The notes beneath the pieces are model-generated. The model had not been told where the DNA came from. It ran no database searches and saw only the letters and a list, made by a program, of their open reading frames with translations. Position numbers and translations under genes: made by a program. From an uncultured Prevotellaceae bacterium (GTDB lineage Bacteria > Bacteroidota > Bacteroidia > Bacteroidales > UBA932), in the NCBI GenBank assembly GCA_900314395.1, contig OMVB01000088.1:1-34286 (forward strand): a stretch of DNA of 34,286 nucleotides, in the 5' to 3' direction. How positions within the stretch are numbered: the stretch's first letter is position 1; each line of letters starts with the position of its first letter. Shown in pieces: positions 8,450 to 16,269 of this stretch.

Positions 8450-10729
8450 TCAGAACTTATAACTGAGTTTTACGATGAAGTTTCTGGTGGCCTGGGGGAA
8501 GACGCCTTCTTCCTGGTACCAGCCGCCGTTTTCAAAGAATGCCCGGTACACCCACGCATCGGCATAATACTTCTTGTTGAACAAATTGTTAACGAAGAAG
8601 CCCAGGCCCATGCTGCCAGTCCGCAGGGGAAATTCAAAGCAGAGAGAAGCGTCGGAGACAAAATAGGACGGAATACACCTGTCGGCAGACTCGGTATTAT
8701 CCCAGTACTGTTTGCCTACGTACTTGCCCGTAAAGCTGAGTTTTGTGCCTTTGAGGGCCTTGCAGGCCACATTATGCAAAGGAAGCCACTCTGCTGCGCC
8801 GGCTGCGGTGACAGACGGGGACATAAGCATAGTCACCTTTTTGAAAGTTTCTGTCTGCTGGCCGATGTAACCCCAGTCGTCAAGGTTATCATAGACCTCA
8901 TAATACTTGGTGTAGTCCTTTATCTTGTTGGTGCTGAGGGTCAGATTTCCGCTTAACGAGAAACAGTCCAGAGGCTTCCATCCTGCGGAAAATTCCACTC
9001 CGCGGCGGTAACTGCGGTCCACATTGTCCTTGATTGCATAACCCGATGCCGACAGTTCACCGGTCTCCAGAAGCATGTCACGGTACTCCATCATATACAG
9101 GTTTACGCCCGCGATGAAGGTCTTTCCGGTGTAATTGTAACCAAGTTCAAAGTCAACCATTTTCTCCGGCTTCAACTCCCGCGCTGTGCCTTCAAGGTTA
9201 TTGCTTTCGATTATTTCCTTGATATCGCTCCTGCCAGGTTCCCTGTTACCGTAAGCAACTGAGGCATAAAGCTTTCCGTTACCGATAGCCGCGGAAAGTC
9301 CGGCCCTGGGATTAAAGAAATTCCAGGTGGTTCCGTATCCCATCGGCAAATCATCTTCATCGTCGATGCCACTCATATCAAGGCGTACACGGCGGTACTG
9401 AATGTCAGCAAAGGCAGTAAGCCATCCCCCAAGCAGATACTCTCCCCTGCCAAAGATGTTCAACTCTTTCTTAATGCCCTGGTTAAAGTACCAGTTATTG
9501 CCGGCGTCGGGAGAGTTAAGCGCCTCATAATCAAAGTCATAGCCAAGAGCTTTATGCCACTGCAACTCTCCGTAATGGTCGCCACGGTAACGGGAAAGAT
9601 TCACTCCGGCCACAAAGTTCAGGCGCTCATTCTTGTATTTGGCTTCCGTATTCAGGACCCAGTAGCCGTTGTCCATGGTCTTGCGGAAGATGACATCGCC
9701 TTTTGTCTTTGCAGTCACATCTCCGTAAGCGAAGGATGCAGGGAATCCGTATGCCGACAGTTTCTTGCCTCTTTTATAACGCTCATTAAAGCCGTAACCA
9801 TCTGTGTAATTGAGAGTTGTAATCCATGTCCAATTGCCTGGGAACTGATGCGTCCAGTTAAGCTGGAAGTGCTGCTGGCGATAGTTGTCCGTATGGTTGC
9901 GGTAATACTTGGGATTGCCGGCCTCATCGTAATAAATACCCTCAGGATTGTAAGTACGGTCACGGGCCATATCGGCAAGGGAAACACCCGTCCAGGTGAT
10001 ACCGGTCTTCTGCTCTCCGCGAAGGTAGGTCAGTCGCAGGGAATTGTTTCCGTGCAACCAGCCCAGGACGGCCAGAACAGAAGACGCGTCTCCCCAACCG
10101 TTCCGTACATATCCTTCCGTTGTGTTGTAAGACCATACAACATCGAAGTACAGGCCGCTGCTCAAAAGTCCGGAAGAAGCCCTTAGCGTTGCAATCCCGG
10201 TATCATATGAGCCCGCGCTGAAGTCTGCAGAGAACGACGGCCCAACGCCAACGAACGCCGTATTCATGTTGATGCTGCCACCGAATGCTCCCGCTCCGTT
10301 TGCCGATGTTCCCAGACCTCTCTGGACCTGAACACCGGACAGGATTGAGGTAAGAGCCGGGATGTTCACCCAGAACACTTCCTGCGATTCCCCGTCGTTC
10401 AGGGTGATACCGTTAAGTGTCACGTTGATCTGGGAGCCCTTCGAGCCGCGCAGAGTCATTTTTGAATAGCCGATTCCGGTTCCGCCCTCATGGCTCACCA
10501 CTACTGAAGGTTGCAGCGCCAAAGTCATTGGCAATGAATTGATTGGATTGCTTGAGCGCAGCTCCTGCGTGCCTACCATTGTGTAAGTTACCGGGGTGGA
10601 TTTTCCGGCCCTTGAAGCCGATACCACAATGCTGTCCAGCCTCTCCTGTTTCTCAATCTCCTGTGCCGATGCTGTCCCGGCCATGCTTGCGGCCAGAACG
10701 GCCGCCGAAATAAATAAAAAACCTCGCAT
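8450..10729 (-). CDS. TonB-dependent outer-membrane receptor, predicted thiamine or thiamine-precursor transporter
   Basis: A 759-residue outer-membrane receptor. It has a Sec signal peptide (about 1-22, ending TASAQE), a TonB-box-like DSIVVSASRA (about 31-40), and a plug domain (about 45-160) with MTLRGSKGSQINVTLNGI and GANGAGAFGGS-type elements. A 22-strand-type barrel ends in an aromatic terminus (FIVKLSYKF). There is no N-terminal carboxypeptidase-like domain and no SusD partner beside it, so it is not a typical polysaccharide locus. The specificity comes from context: a TPP riboswitch lies in its leader, and TPP-regulated TonB-dependent receptors in Bacteroidota are proposed thiamine transporters. 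The exact substrate (thiamine, TPP or a pyrimidine precursor) is inferred. Its 3' end abuts trmD, and no terminator is visible between them. Confidence 0.9.
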   Translation of the reverse strand: MRGFLFISAAVLAASMAGTASAQEIEKQERLDSIVVSASRAGKSTPVTYTMVGTQELRSSNPINSLPMTLALQPSVVVSHEGGTGIGYSKMTLRGSKGSQINVTLNGITLNDGESQEVFWVNIPALTSILSGVQVQRGLGTSANGAGAFGGSINMNTAFVGVGPSFSADFSAGSYDTGIATLRASSGLLSSGLYFDVVWSYNTTEGYVRNGWGDASSVLAVLGWLHGNNSLRLTYLRGEQKTGITWTGVSLADMARDRTYNPEGIYYDEAGNPKYYRNHTDNYRQQHFQLNWTHQFPGNWTWITTLNYTDGYGFNERYKRGKKLSAYGFPASFAYGDVTAKTKGDVIFRKTMDNGYWVLNTEAKYKNERLNFVAGVNLSRYRGDHYGELQWHKALGYDFDYEALNSPDAGNNWYFNQGIKKELNIFGRGEYLLGGWLTAFADIQYRRVRLDMSGIDDEDDLPMGYGTTWNFFNPRAGLSAAIGNGKLYASVAYGNREPGRSDIKEIIESNNLEGTARELKPEKMVDFELGYNYTGKTFIAGVNLYMMEYRDMLLETGELSASGYAIKDNVDRSYRRGVEFSAGWKPLDCFSLSGNLTLSTNKIKDYTKYYEVYDNLDDWGYIGQQTETFKKVTMLMSPSVTAAGAAEWLPLHNVACKALKGTKLSFTGKYVGKQYWDNTESADRCIPSYFVSDASLCFEFPLRTGSMGLGFFVNNLFNKKYYADAWVYRAFFENGGWYQEEGVFPQATRNFIVKLSYKF

Positions 10730-10754
10730 AAATGTTAGTTGTTATGCAAGGGGC

Positions 10755-10780
10755 GCATCCTGTGATGCTTGAGGTCAAGC
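10755..10780 (-). promoter_or_regulatory. Expression platform of the TPP riboswitch
   Basis: Minus-strand leader just after the aptamer. The 3' strand of stem P1 (GCTTG, 10780-10776) is followed after four bases by CAAGC (10771-10767), the same sequence as the 5' strand of P1. GCTTG can therefore pair either with the aptamer or with its downstream neighbour. A second small hairpin, GCATC-ACAG-GATGC, occupies 10768-10755. No U-tract follows, so control is more likely at translation or by Rho than by an intrinsic terminator. The mechanism is inferred. Confidence 0.5.
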
Positions 10781-10853
10781 TTCCCTACGTCGGTATTAAC
10801 CGCATCAGGTTCCTTGGGTGTCTCTCAACCGGCCGCGCCGGTACCCCCGCTTG
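10776..10853 (-). promoter_or_regulatory. TPP riboswitch (THI element)
   Basis: Read on the minus strand, the segment contains the invariant THI-box blocks in order: a GGGGGT start, GGTTGAGAGACACCC, GAACCTGATGCGGTTA and ATACCGACGTAGGGAA. It is closed by P1, CAAGC (10853-10849) with GCTTG (10780-10776). These match the pyrimidine-sensor and pyrophosphate-sensor arms of the TPP aptamer. It lies 47 nt before the receptor start codon and begins only 23 bp after the stop of the upstream cyclotransferase gene. Confidence 0.95.
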
Positions 10854-10876
10854 TTATTTAAATAATTGTTACTTAG

Positions 10877-11650
10877 TTACTTAATCTCTTCCAGTTTAAT
10901 CTCGTATAAACGTTTCCAGTACTTGCCAGTCAGGTAAATCTTCTTTGTATCCGGGTTGTACGCAATGCCGTTAAGGACATCAGTCCTGCTGTCCCTAAGG
11001 CTGTCAGGAAGCAGGCCTGTGCAGTCCACAGTTGCCTCTACCCTGCCGTCATCGGGGTTGATAATGACAATAACGTCCGATGTATAAACATTGGCCCAAA
11101 TCTTTCCGTCAATATACTCCAGCTCGTTCAGATACTTAACGGCCTTGCCATTCAGCTTTACAACCACAGTACGTTTCACCTGGTACTTCCCGTCCATGAA
11201 ATAAAGCTTTGAAGAACCGTCGCTTGCAATCAGCTGCCTGCCGTCCGTTGTAATACCCCAGCCCTCTCGCGGATACCTGTACGCCTGCTTGTATTCCAAA
11301 GTTTCCGCATCATAAACAAAGGCGACCTTGTTAGTCCAGGTAAGGATGAACAACTCCCCGTTAAACATCACAGAACCCTCTGCAAAGTACTTATTGGCAA
11401 AATTAAGGTTTCGCACAGGCTTGCCGCTGACCAGATCCACCTCACGGAACTTGGACTCCCCCTTCTGCCCCGTACTCTCAAACAAGCGGCCACGGTCAAA
11501 GAAGAGCCCCTGTGTATAAGACCCCTCATCATGAGGGAACTCCTTAACCACAACAGCCTTATAGCGCTTCACGGCAGCATCGGCACATGAAGACAACCCC
11601 GCCCCCGCAAAAACAATCATCAGTATAACTATAAGTACTTTTCTCATCAT
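10877..11650 (-). CDS. Glutaminyl-peptide cyclotransferase-like lipoprotein
   Basis: Glutamine cyclotransferases of this beta-propeller family (PF05096) convert N-terminal glutamine of peptides to pyroglutamate. Family motifs are visible: SYTQGLFFDRGRLFESTG near the N-terminus, EGWGITTDGRQLIASDG in the middle, LNELEYIDGKIWANVY, and LNGIAYNPDTKKIYLTGKYW near the C-terminus. The product starts MMRKVLIVILMIVFAGAG with a lipobox LSSC, so it should be a lipid-anchored envelope protein. I start at the first ATG of the ATG-ATG pair (11650), just after GAAGGG; the open frame further upstream lies beyond the mapped promoter and is not protein-like. A strong promoter sits about 50 bp upstream. The physiological substrate is unknown. 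It may be co-transcribed into the riboswitch and receptor. Confidence 0.88.
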   Translation of the reverse strand: MMRKVLIVILMIVFAGAGLSSCADAAVKRYKAVVVKEFPHDEGSYTQGLFFDRGRLFESTGQKGESKFREVDLVSGKPVRNLNFANKYFAEGSVMFNGELFILTWTNKVAFVYDAETLEYKQAYRYPREGWGITTDGRQLIASDGSSKLYFMDGKYQVKRTVVVKLNGKAVKYLNELEYIDGKIWANVYTSDVIVIINPDDGRVEATVDCTGLLPDSLRDSRTDVLNGIAYNPDTKKIYLTGKYWKRLYEIKLEEIK

Positions 11651-11698
11651 CCCTTCTATATTTCGTCCTTTGACATATGACTGACATATCTCGAATTG

Positions 11699-11729
11699 CA
11701 AAATTAGTGCAAAAATCAGCTATTTCAAA
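11699..11729 (-). promoter_or_regulatory. Promoter of the cyclotransferase gene
   Basis: On the minus strand, TTTG (11729-11726) is followed after exactly 19 bp by TAATTTTG (11706-11699), a full match to the Bacteroidota promoter consensus. Transcription should start near 11692, leaving a leader of about 40 nt. It is divergent from the rnpB promoter about 30 bp away. Confidence 0.75.
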
Positions 11730-11759
11730 ACAGGAGATGATAAACTTGAATTTTCTTTG

Positions 11760-11767
11760 TACCTTTG
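11760..11767 (+). promoter_or_regulatory. -7 box of the RNase P RNA gene
   Basis: TACCTTTG fits TAnnTTTG and ends 8-9 bp before the first paired base of the RNA, the expected distance. No clear TTTG is seen at -33. Confidence 0.55.
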
Positions 11768-11775
11768 CAAACTGA

Positions 11776-12083
11776 AAGGTGAGACGATCTGTCGCGCCCA
11801 CATGGGTGAGGAAAGTCCGCACAGGAAAGGGCACCCGGCTGCGGAAAGCGCAGAAGGGAGTAATCTTTTGAACGGCGTAACAGAAAACAACCGCCCGCAA
11901 GGGCAAGGGTGAAAACGCGGGGTAAGAGCCCACGACGCTGCATGGCGACATGCTCCGGGTACGCCACCGGGCCTGCAAGACCAAATATACCGGCAAATGA
12001 GGGCTGCCCGCCCGATGCCGGGGGGTAGGTTGCGAAGATAAATGACAGGTTTAAAAACAGAAAGCGGCTTACGGTCTCACCTT
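11776..12083 (+). ncRNA. rnpB: RNase P RNA (bacterial class A type)
   Basis: This is the catalytic RNA of ribonuclease P, which removes the 5' leader of pre-tRNAs. The conserved core is plain. GAGGAAAGTCCG occurs near the 5' end, ACAGAAAACAACCGCC is followed by GGGCAAGGGTGAAAACG and GGTAAGAGCCCAC, then comes GGGTAGGTTGCGAAGATAAATG, and near the 3' end ACAGAAAGCGGCTTA. The ends pair through GGTGAGAC (11778-11785) and GTCTCACC (12074-12081). At about 308 nt it is shorter than the E. coli RNA (377 nt), so some peripheral helices are reduced. The gene lies between the divergent cyclotransferase gene and queC. Confidence 0.95.
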
Positions 12084-12090
12084 TTTTTTT
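12074..12090 (+). terminator. rnpB 3' end with T tract
   Basis: The closing strand of the terminal helix runs directly into nine consecutive T. This probably defines the RNA 3' end, although the pairing partner is the distant 5' end of the RNA. Some read-through into queC 35 bp later is possible. Confidence 0.5.
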
Positions 12091-12124
12091 ATTAAAGCAT
12101 ACGGAATAAAAAACCTGATCAGCA

Positions 12125-12766
12125 ATGAAAGCGGTACTTATATATTCGGGAGGAATGGACAGCACTTGCCTCCTGTACAGATATCAGAAAGAGATTGCCC
12201 TGGCGGTGACATTCACATATGGAGCAAAGCAGGATGAAGCCCAGACCGCTTGTGCACAGTACAACTGCAACAAACTGGGAATCAAGCACTTGATTATACC
12301 CATCGACTTTATCGGCAAATATTTCCAAAGCAGCATACTTAAGGGCGGGGCCGATGTTCCCCATGCCGACTACGATGCAGACAACATGAAAAGCACCGTT
12401 GTCCCCTTCCGTAACGGAATAATGCTTGCCATTGCAGCCGGTCTTGCAGAAAGCCACGACCTTGACACCGTACTCATAGCCAATCACGCCGGAGACCATG
12501 CCATTTATCCGGACTGCAGGCCCGGATTCATATCGGCAATGGACAGCGCAATCTACGAAGGCACATATAAAAACATCCGCCTCCTGTCGCCGTACTGCAA
12601 TATGACAAAACGGGAAATCGCCCTTGAAGGCAAAGAAAACGGCGTTCCCTTCGGGCATACATATTCCTGCTACGAAGGCCGCGAAAAGCACTGCGGAGAC
12701 TGCGCCACATGCCGCGAAAGAAAGGAAGCACTGGAAGGCTTCGACCCAACGGAATATGAACTGTAA
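12125..12766 (+). CDS. queC: 7-cyano-7-deazaguanine synthase QueC
   Basis: QueC converts 7-carboxy-7-deazaguanine to preQ0 with ATP and ammonia, in the queuosine pathway. The 213-residue product has the PP-loop ATPase motif YSGGMDSTCLLY (Ser8-Ser13 region). It also has the nucleotide-site block VPFRNGIMLAIAAGLAE and the four-cysteine zinc site CYEGREKHCGDCATCRERK near the C-terminus. The length is normal. It is first of three que genes (queC, queD, queE) on the plus strand. I see no convincing Bacteroidota promoter in the 34 bp between the rnpB T tract and the start, so the operon may rely on transcription through rnpB or on a weak promoter. Confidence 0.97.
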   Translation: MKAVLIYSGGMDSTCLLYRYQKEIALAVTFTYGAKQDEAQTACAQYNCNKLGIKHLIIPIDFIGKYFQSSILKGGADVPHADYDADNMKSTVVPFRNGIMLAIAAGLAESHDLDTVLIANHAGDHAIYPDCRPGFISAMDSAIYEGTYKNIRLLSPYCNMTKREIALEGKENGVPFGHTYSCYEGREKHCGDCATCRERKEALEGFDPTEYEL

Positions 12767-12785
12767 ATAATTGAAATTCAAAGAT

Positions 12786-13115
12786 ATGTACTACGTAAGC
12801 AAACGCCTTGAAATATCATCGTCCCACAGCCTTCATCTCACCTACGAGAGCAAGTGCGAGTCCATGCACGGGCACAATTGGATAGTTATCGTCCATTGCA
12901 AGAGCGAGACTCTGAACGAGGACGGCATGGTCACGGACTTCACCGCAATAAAGAAGAAGATAAGCGGCACCCTTGACCACAAGAACCTCAATGAAATCCT
13001 GCCTTTCAATCCTACTGCAGAAAACATCGCCAAATGGATTTGCGACAACGTAGAAAACTGCTACAAGGTAGAAATCTGGGAATCCGAAAACAATAAGGCT
13101 ATTTATGAGAAGTGA
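12786..13115 (+). CDS. queD: 6-carboxy-tetrahydropterin synthase QueD
   Basis: QueD turns dihydroneopterin triphosphate into 6-carboxytetrahydropterin, the substrate of QueE. The 109-residue protein has the T-fold hallmarks: the zinc histidines in SSSHSL and MHGHNW, the catalytic-type cysteine in SKCESMHGHNW, GMVTDFTAIKK, LDHKNLNE and NPTAENIAKWI. A TTG start at 12771 is in frame, but the ATG at 12786 gives the usual N-terminus MYYVSKRLEISSSH. It lies 19 bp after queC and 32 bp before queE. Confidence 0.95.
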   Translation: MYYVSKRLEISSSHSLHLTYESKCESMHGHNWIVIVHCKSETLNEDGMVTDFTAIKKKISGTLDHKNLNEILPFNPTAENIAKWICDNVENCYKVEIWESENNKAIYEK

Positions 13116-13147
13116 TAGATATTTATCACTTAACAAATAAGAGCCCA

Positions 13148-13711
13148 ATGTATAAGGTAAACGAAATATTCTACTCTTTGCAGGGAGAAGGCTTTTGGAC
13201 AGGAACTCCGGCGGTATTCCTGAGGTTCAGCGGATGCAATCTCAAGTGCCCGTTCTGCGACACAGACTTTACAGCATCGCAGCAGATGACAGAAGACAAC
13301 ATCGTTGACGCACTCCTGAAAACAGCCCCTGACTGCCGCAGGATAGTCATTACCGGCGGAGAACCCGCCCTTCAGCTGGACCAGGCTCTTGTAGACAGGC
13401 TCCACAAAGAAGGCTACATCATCCACATAGAAACAAACGGAACAAGACAGCTTCCTGAAGGCATCGACTGGGTAACATTCAGTCCAAAAAGCGACTGGCA
13501 GGCATCGGCAAAGACAGCAATCACCAAAGCCGACGAACTAAAGCTCGTCTACACCGGCCAGGACGCGGACAAATGGCTGGACTTCCCCGCAGACCACTAC
13601 TTCCTTCAGCCGTGCTCCGGCGAAAACACAAAAGAGGTGGTAACATATATCATGTCCCACCCCCGTTGGCGCCTAAGTCTCCAGACTCATAAATATCTGA
13701 ATATCAGGTAA
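13148..13711 (+). CDS. queE: 7-carboxy-7-deazaguanine synthase QueE
   Basis: QueE is a radical SAM enzyme that contracts the pterin ring to give 7-carboxy-7-deazaguanine. The 187-residue product starts MYKVNEIFYSLQGEGFWTGT, followed by the CX3CX2C cluster motif FSGCNLKCPFCDTDF, the SAM-site strand IVITGGEPALQ and THKYLNIR at the C-terminus. A GTG 36 bases upstream is in frame, but the ATG at 13148 matches the family start. It is the last gene of queC-queD-queE. queF and folE are not in the window. Its stop TAA abuts the stop of the convergent lipoprotein gene. Confidence 0.96.
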   Translation: MYKVNEIFYSLQGEGFWTGTPAVFLRFSGCNLKCPFCDTDFTASQQMTEDNIVDALLKTAPDCRRIVITGGEPALQLDQALVDRLHKEGYIIHIETNGTRQLPEGIDWVTFSPKSDWQASAKTAITKADELKLVYTGQDADKWLDFPADHYFLQPCSGENTKEVVTYIMSHPRWRLSLQTHKYLNIR

Positions 13712-14518
13712 TTATTCAGCACCGAATTTATTCATCAGCTTAACTCTCAGTGACGCTGTCAAATCGTCGGCACCACCTTGTTCCGCAATGGCGAGCCAAC
13801 GCTCGCTGAGAGAATAATCGCCAAGGATATAGCACGCTGTGGCAAGATTGAAGGCACTTTGGGCAACTTTCTGATCCTTGGAAGTCTGCGCCAGCTTTAT
13901 CCATTTGTCCATGGCTGCGTGCCATCTGAAATTATAAGCATCCTCTGCCGCCGCATTCCAGTCTCCCGTGTCATAATAATAGAAATAGAAATTCTCCGGA
14001 CGCCAGTTGGAAAGGAATTTTTGCGACGCCTGCTGTCCGATGGTTTTTGCCGGAGCTTCCATCAGTTTGCCGATGCCGCCGAACACCCTTACGGTATCTG
14101 TCTTGCCCATCGAATCATAAACGCTTACCCTCATTCGCAGCCGGGACTCCGTTTCCGCCTGCGTCTCCACAAGGAAAATTACGTCCTTGCCCGTATCCAT
14201 AATCAGATTCAGGAGCGTATCACGCGAAGAATAATCGGCCCCTGGAGTAAGCGGCATGGAATAAACGTCCACCATGCCCTTGCCGTCAAAGTAATCGTCA
14301 TCCAGCGAGTTGGCAAAGCCCTCAGCCAGATTCCTGGCGTTGATTGTATCCTTGCCATTGGAAACATAAACGACACCCATCTCCTTGCCGCCAAGGTCGT
14401 AACCCGACGAAGACGGCTGCCTCATCTGCAAATCCATCCTGTAAATACTTGGCGAGCAGGAACATACGGCAAGAAGCGCAAGGACTCCCGCAGCCAGGGA
14501 AACAGAAAACTTTTTCAT
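13712..14518 (-). CDS. Hypothetical lipoprotein (DUF6340-like)
   Basis: A 268-residue predicted lipoprotein, probably of the Bacteroidota DUF6340 family; I recognise its general form rather than a firm signature. The start MKKFSVSLAAGVLALLAVC leads to a lipobox-type cysteine (AVCSC, about residues 19-21). The middle resembles a mixed alpha/beta domain (GVVYVSNGKDTINARNLAEG, TGKDVIFLVETQ). The last 80 residues look like one or two TPR-like helical repeats (DWNAAAEDAYNFRWHAAMDK, SAFNLATACYILGDYSLSER). I chose the ATG at 14518, 1 bp after the rimO stop, over one 15 bases upstream inside rimO. Function unknown; an envelope location is likely. Confidence 0.8.
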   Translation of the reverse strand: MKKFSVSLAAGVLALLAVCSCSPSIYRMDLQMRQPSSSGYDLGGKEMGVVYVSNGKDTINARNLAEGFANSLDDDYFDGKGMVDVYSMPLTPGADYSSRDTLLNLIMDTGKDVIFLVETQAETESRLRMRVSVYDSMGKTDTVRVFGGIGKLMEAPAKTIGQQASQKFLSNWRPENFYFYYYDTGDWNAAAEDAYNFRWHAAMDKWIKLAQTSKDQKVAQSAFNLATACYILGDYSLSERWLAIAEQGGADDLTASLRVKLMNKFGAE

Positions 14519-14519
14519 A

Positions 14520-15830
14520 CTACAAAGATTCAAAATCTGCTATAAGGTCATATTCATCGGCCGATACAATCCTTGCATTGAAGAAATGACCGGGCATCTG
14601 CTCCGGAGCAAGTCCCATGCGAGGATCATATTTGACCAGAATCTCACCGTCGACCTCCGGACTCTCATACTGGCTGCGGCACACAAGGATACCGTCGCTG
14701 AAGGAATCCGCGAGCACCTTTTCAACAGTGCCGATTCTTGACATATTGTATGCAAAAGATATACCACGCTGGACCTCCATAAGGGCGGAAAGCCGTCTTT
14801 CCTTGGTTTTGGGGGCGATGCTGTCCTTTAGGTTGGCGGCACCCCACGTGCCTTCCTCCTCTGAATACTTGAAGGCCCCAAGGCGCTCGAAGCGCGCCTC
14901 CCGCAGAAAATCCAGAAGGAATTCAAAGTCCTTCCGGGACTCTCCCGGATGGCCCACCATCATGGTTGTACGCAGCACAATCCCCGGAACCTTGCTGCGC
15001 ATTTTCTGTACAAGAGCCTTCGTCCAGGCGGCATCCACATTGCGCCGCATGGCCGTAAGAACGCTGTCTGCAACGTGCTGAAGCGGAATATCCATGTATT
15101 TGCACACCTTGGGGTTGTTGGCCATCTCATAAAGCACATCCTCCGGGAAATCCGCAGGATAAGAATAATGGATACGTATCCATTCGATACCGTCAACAGC
15201 CGACAAACGGCGCAGCAGTTCTGCCAGGGAGCGCTTCTTGTACAAATCAAGACCGTAGAAAGTGGTGTCCTGGGCTATAAGCACAAGTTCCCTCACTCCC
15301 CTGGCTGCAAGAGCCCGGGCCTCGCGGACAAGATCCTCCATCGGCACGGACTTATGCATACCCCGGATAAGAGGAATGGCGCAATATGAGCATCGGCGGT
15401 CGCAGCCCTCGGAAATCTTCATATAGGCGTAAGATGCGTTCTCCGGCATATAACGTCCGTAAGAGAACTCATCGGCATCCTTGCCGCCAAGGGCTTTAAC
15501 AAGAGGGGCGAGCTGCCGGGCGCCGTACCAGCCGTCCACTTCCGGAATCATTCCGGGAAGCTGGTCCATATAGCGCTGGGAAAGGCAGCCGAAGACCAGG
15601 ATCTTGCCCACCAGGCCGCGGTTCTTGCGGTCTACAGCATTGAAAACGGCTTCTATCGACTCCTCCTTGGCATCACCTATAAAGCCGCAGGTATTCAACA
15701 AAAGATAGTCTGTGCGGCCGTCGTAGTCTTCAGGCAATATTGTATAAAGATCCTGCACCTGCGAAAGCAGATGTGAGGTATCCACGCTGTTCTTGGAGCA
15801 GCCGAGGGTTATTACCTGAAGCGTTTTCAT
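14520..15830 (-). CDS. rimO: Ribosomal protein S12 methylthiotransferase RimO
   Basis: RimO methylthiolates an aspartate of ribosomal protein S12 using two iron-sulfur clusters. The 436-residue protein has the UPF0004 domain with cysteines at 11 (LGCSKNSVD), 48 (NTCGFIGDAKEES) and 82 (FGCLSQRY). The radical SAM cluster is at C143, C147 and C150 (CDRRCSYCAIPLIRG), and LVLIAQDTTFYGLD and a C-terminal TRAM domain follow. LGCSKNSVD and GFIGDAKEES favour RimO over MiaB or MtaB. The start overlaps the DUF5606 stop by 1 base. Confidence 0.95.
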   Translation of the reverse strand: MKTLQVITLGCSKNSVDTSHLLSQVQDLYTILPEDYDGRTDYLLLNTCGFIGDAKEESIEAVFNAVDRKNRGLVGKILVFGCLSQRYMDQLPGMIPEVDGWYGARQLAPLVKALGGKDADEFSYGRYMPENASYAYMKISEGCDRRCSYCAIPLIRGMHKSVPMEDLVREARALAARGVRELVLIAQDTTFYGLDLYKKRSLAELLRRLSAVDGIEWIRIHYSYPADFPEDVLYEMANNPKVCKYMDIPLQHVADSVLTAMRRNVDAAWTKALVQKMRSKVPGIVLRTTMMVGHPGESRKDFEFLLDFLREARFERLGAFKYSEEEGTWGAANLKDSIAPKTKERRLSALMEVQRGISFAYNMSRIGTVEKVLADSFSDGILVCRSQYESPEVDGEILVKYDPRMGLAPEQMPGHFFNARIVSADEYDLIADFESL

Positions 15831-16258
15831 TACTCTGCGGGCTTTTCTTCCTCCGGAACCACAAAGTCAAGGGATGCGTGATTCTTGAGGATATTGTACC
15901 AGAGCACAACCTTGCGCATATGTGAAACATAGAAGCGGTTGGCATCATAATCCGGTACGGCCTGTGCAAAAAGGTCTTTCAAGGCCTCCGGTGATGCTTT
16001 CTGGTCCGGGGCGTCCTTGTCTCCGAGAACTTCTTTAAGCTTCAGGAAAACTTCCTTGAGCTTAAGCTCGCCTTCGTCAGTATAAATGGAAATATCCTCC
16101 AGTGTGGTTATCTTGCTGCGGGCCGGGAAAATTGTTCTTTCCTTGGTCTGGAGCTGCTCTGCGATAGCACCGCCACGGGCCTGGGTAAGATATAGGTACA
16201 GTCCGCTGTAACCGGACACTGAAAGAATTTTTGCAAGATCTGTTTTGTTCTGTTCCAT
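15830..16258 (-). CDS. DUF5606 domain protein
   Basis: A 142-residue cytoplasmic protein of the Bacteroidota DUF5606 family. The N-terminal half (DLAKILSVSGYSGLYLYLTQ, then GGAIAEQL and TTLEDISIYTDEGELKLKEV) looks like a small beta-rich domain. The second half is helical (FAQAVPDYDANRFYVSHMRK, VVLWYNILKNHASLDFV). No catalytic motif or signal peptide is seen. It sits between coaE (11 bp gap) and rimO (1-base overlap), a position it often has in related genomes as I recall. Function not known. Confidence 0.85.
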   Translation of the reverse strand: MEQNKTDLAKILSVSGYSGLYLYLTQARGGAIAEQLQTKERTIFPARSKITTLEDISIYTDEGELKLKEVFLKLKEVLGDKDAPDQKASPEALKDLFAQAVPDYDANRFYVSHMRKVVLWYNILKNHASLDFVVPEEEKPAE

Positions 16259-16269
16259 AATGTTAGTTT

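Noticed and set aside
12083..12124. preQ1 riboswitch upstream of queC
   Set aside because: An A-rich stretch (AATAAAAAAC) resembles the preQ1-I tail, but no matching stem-loop precedes it and the length is too short once the rnpB 3' end is excluded.
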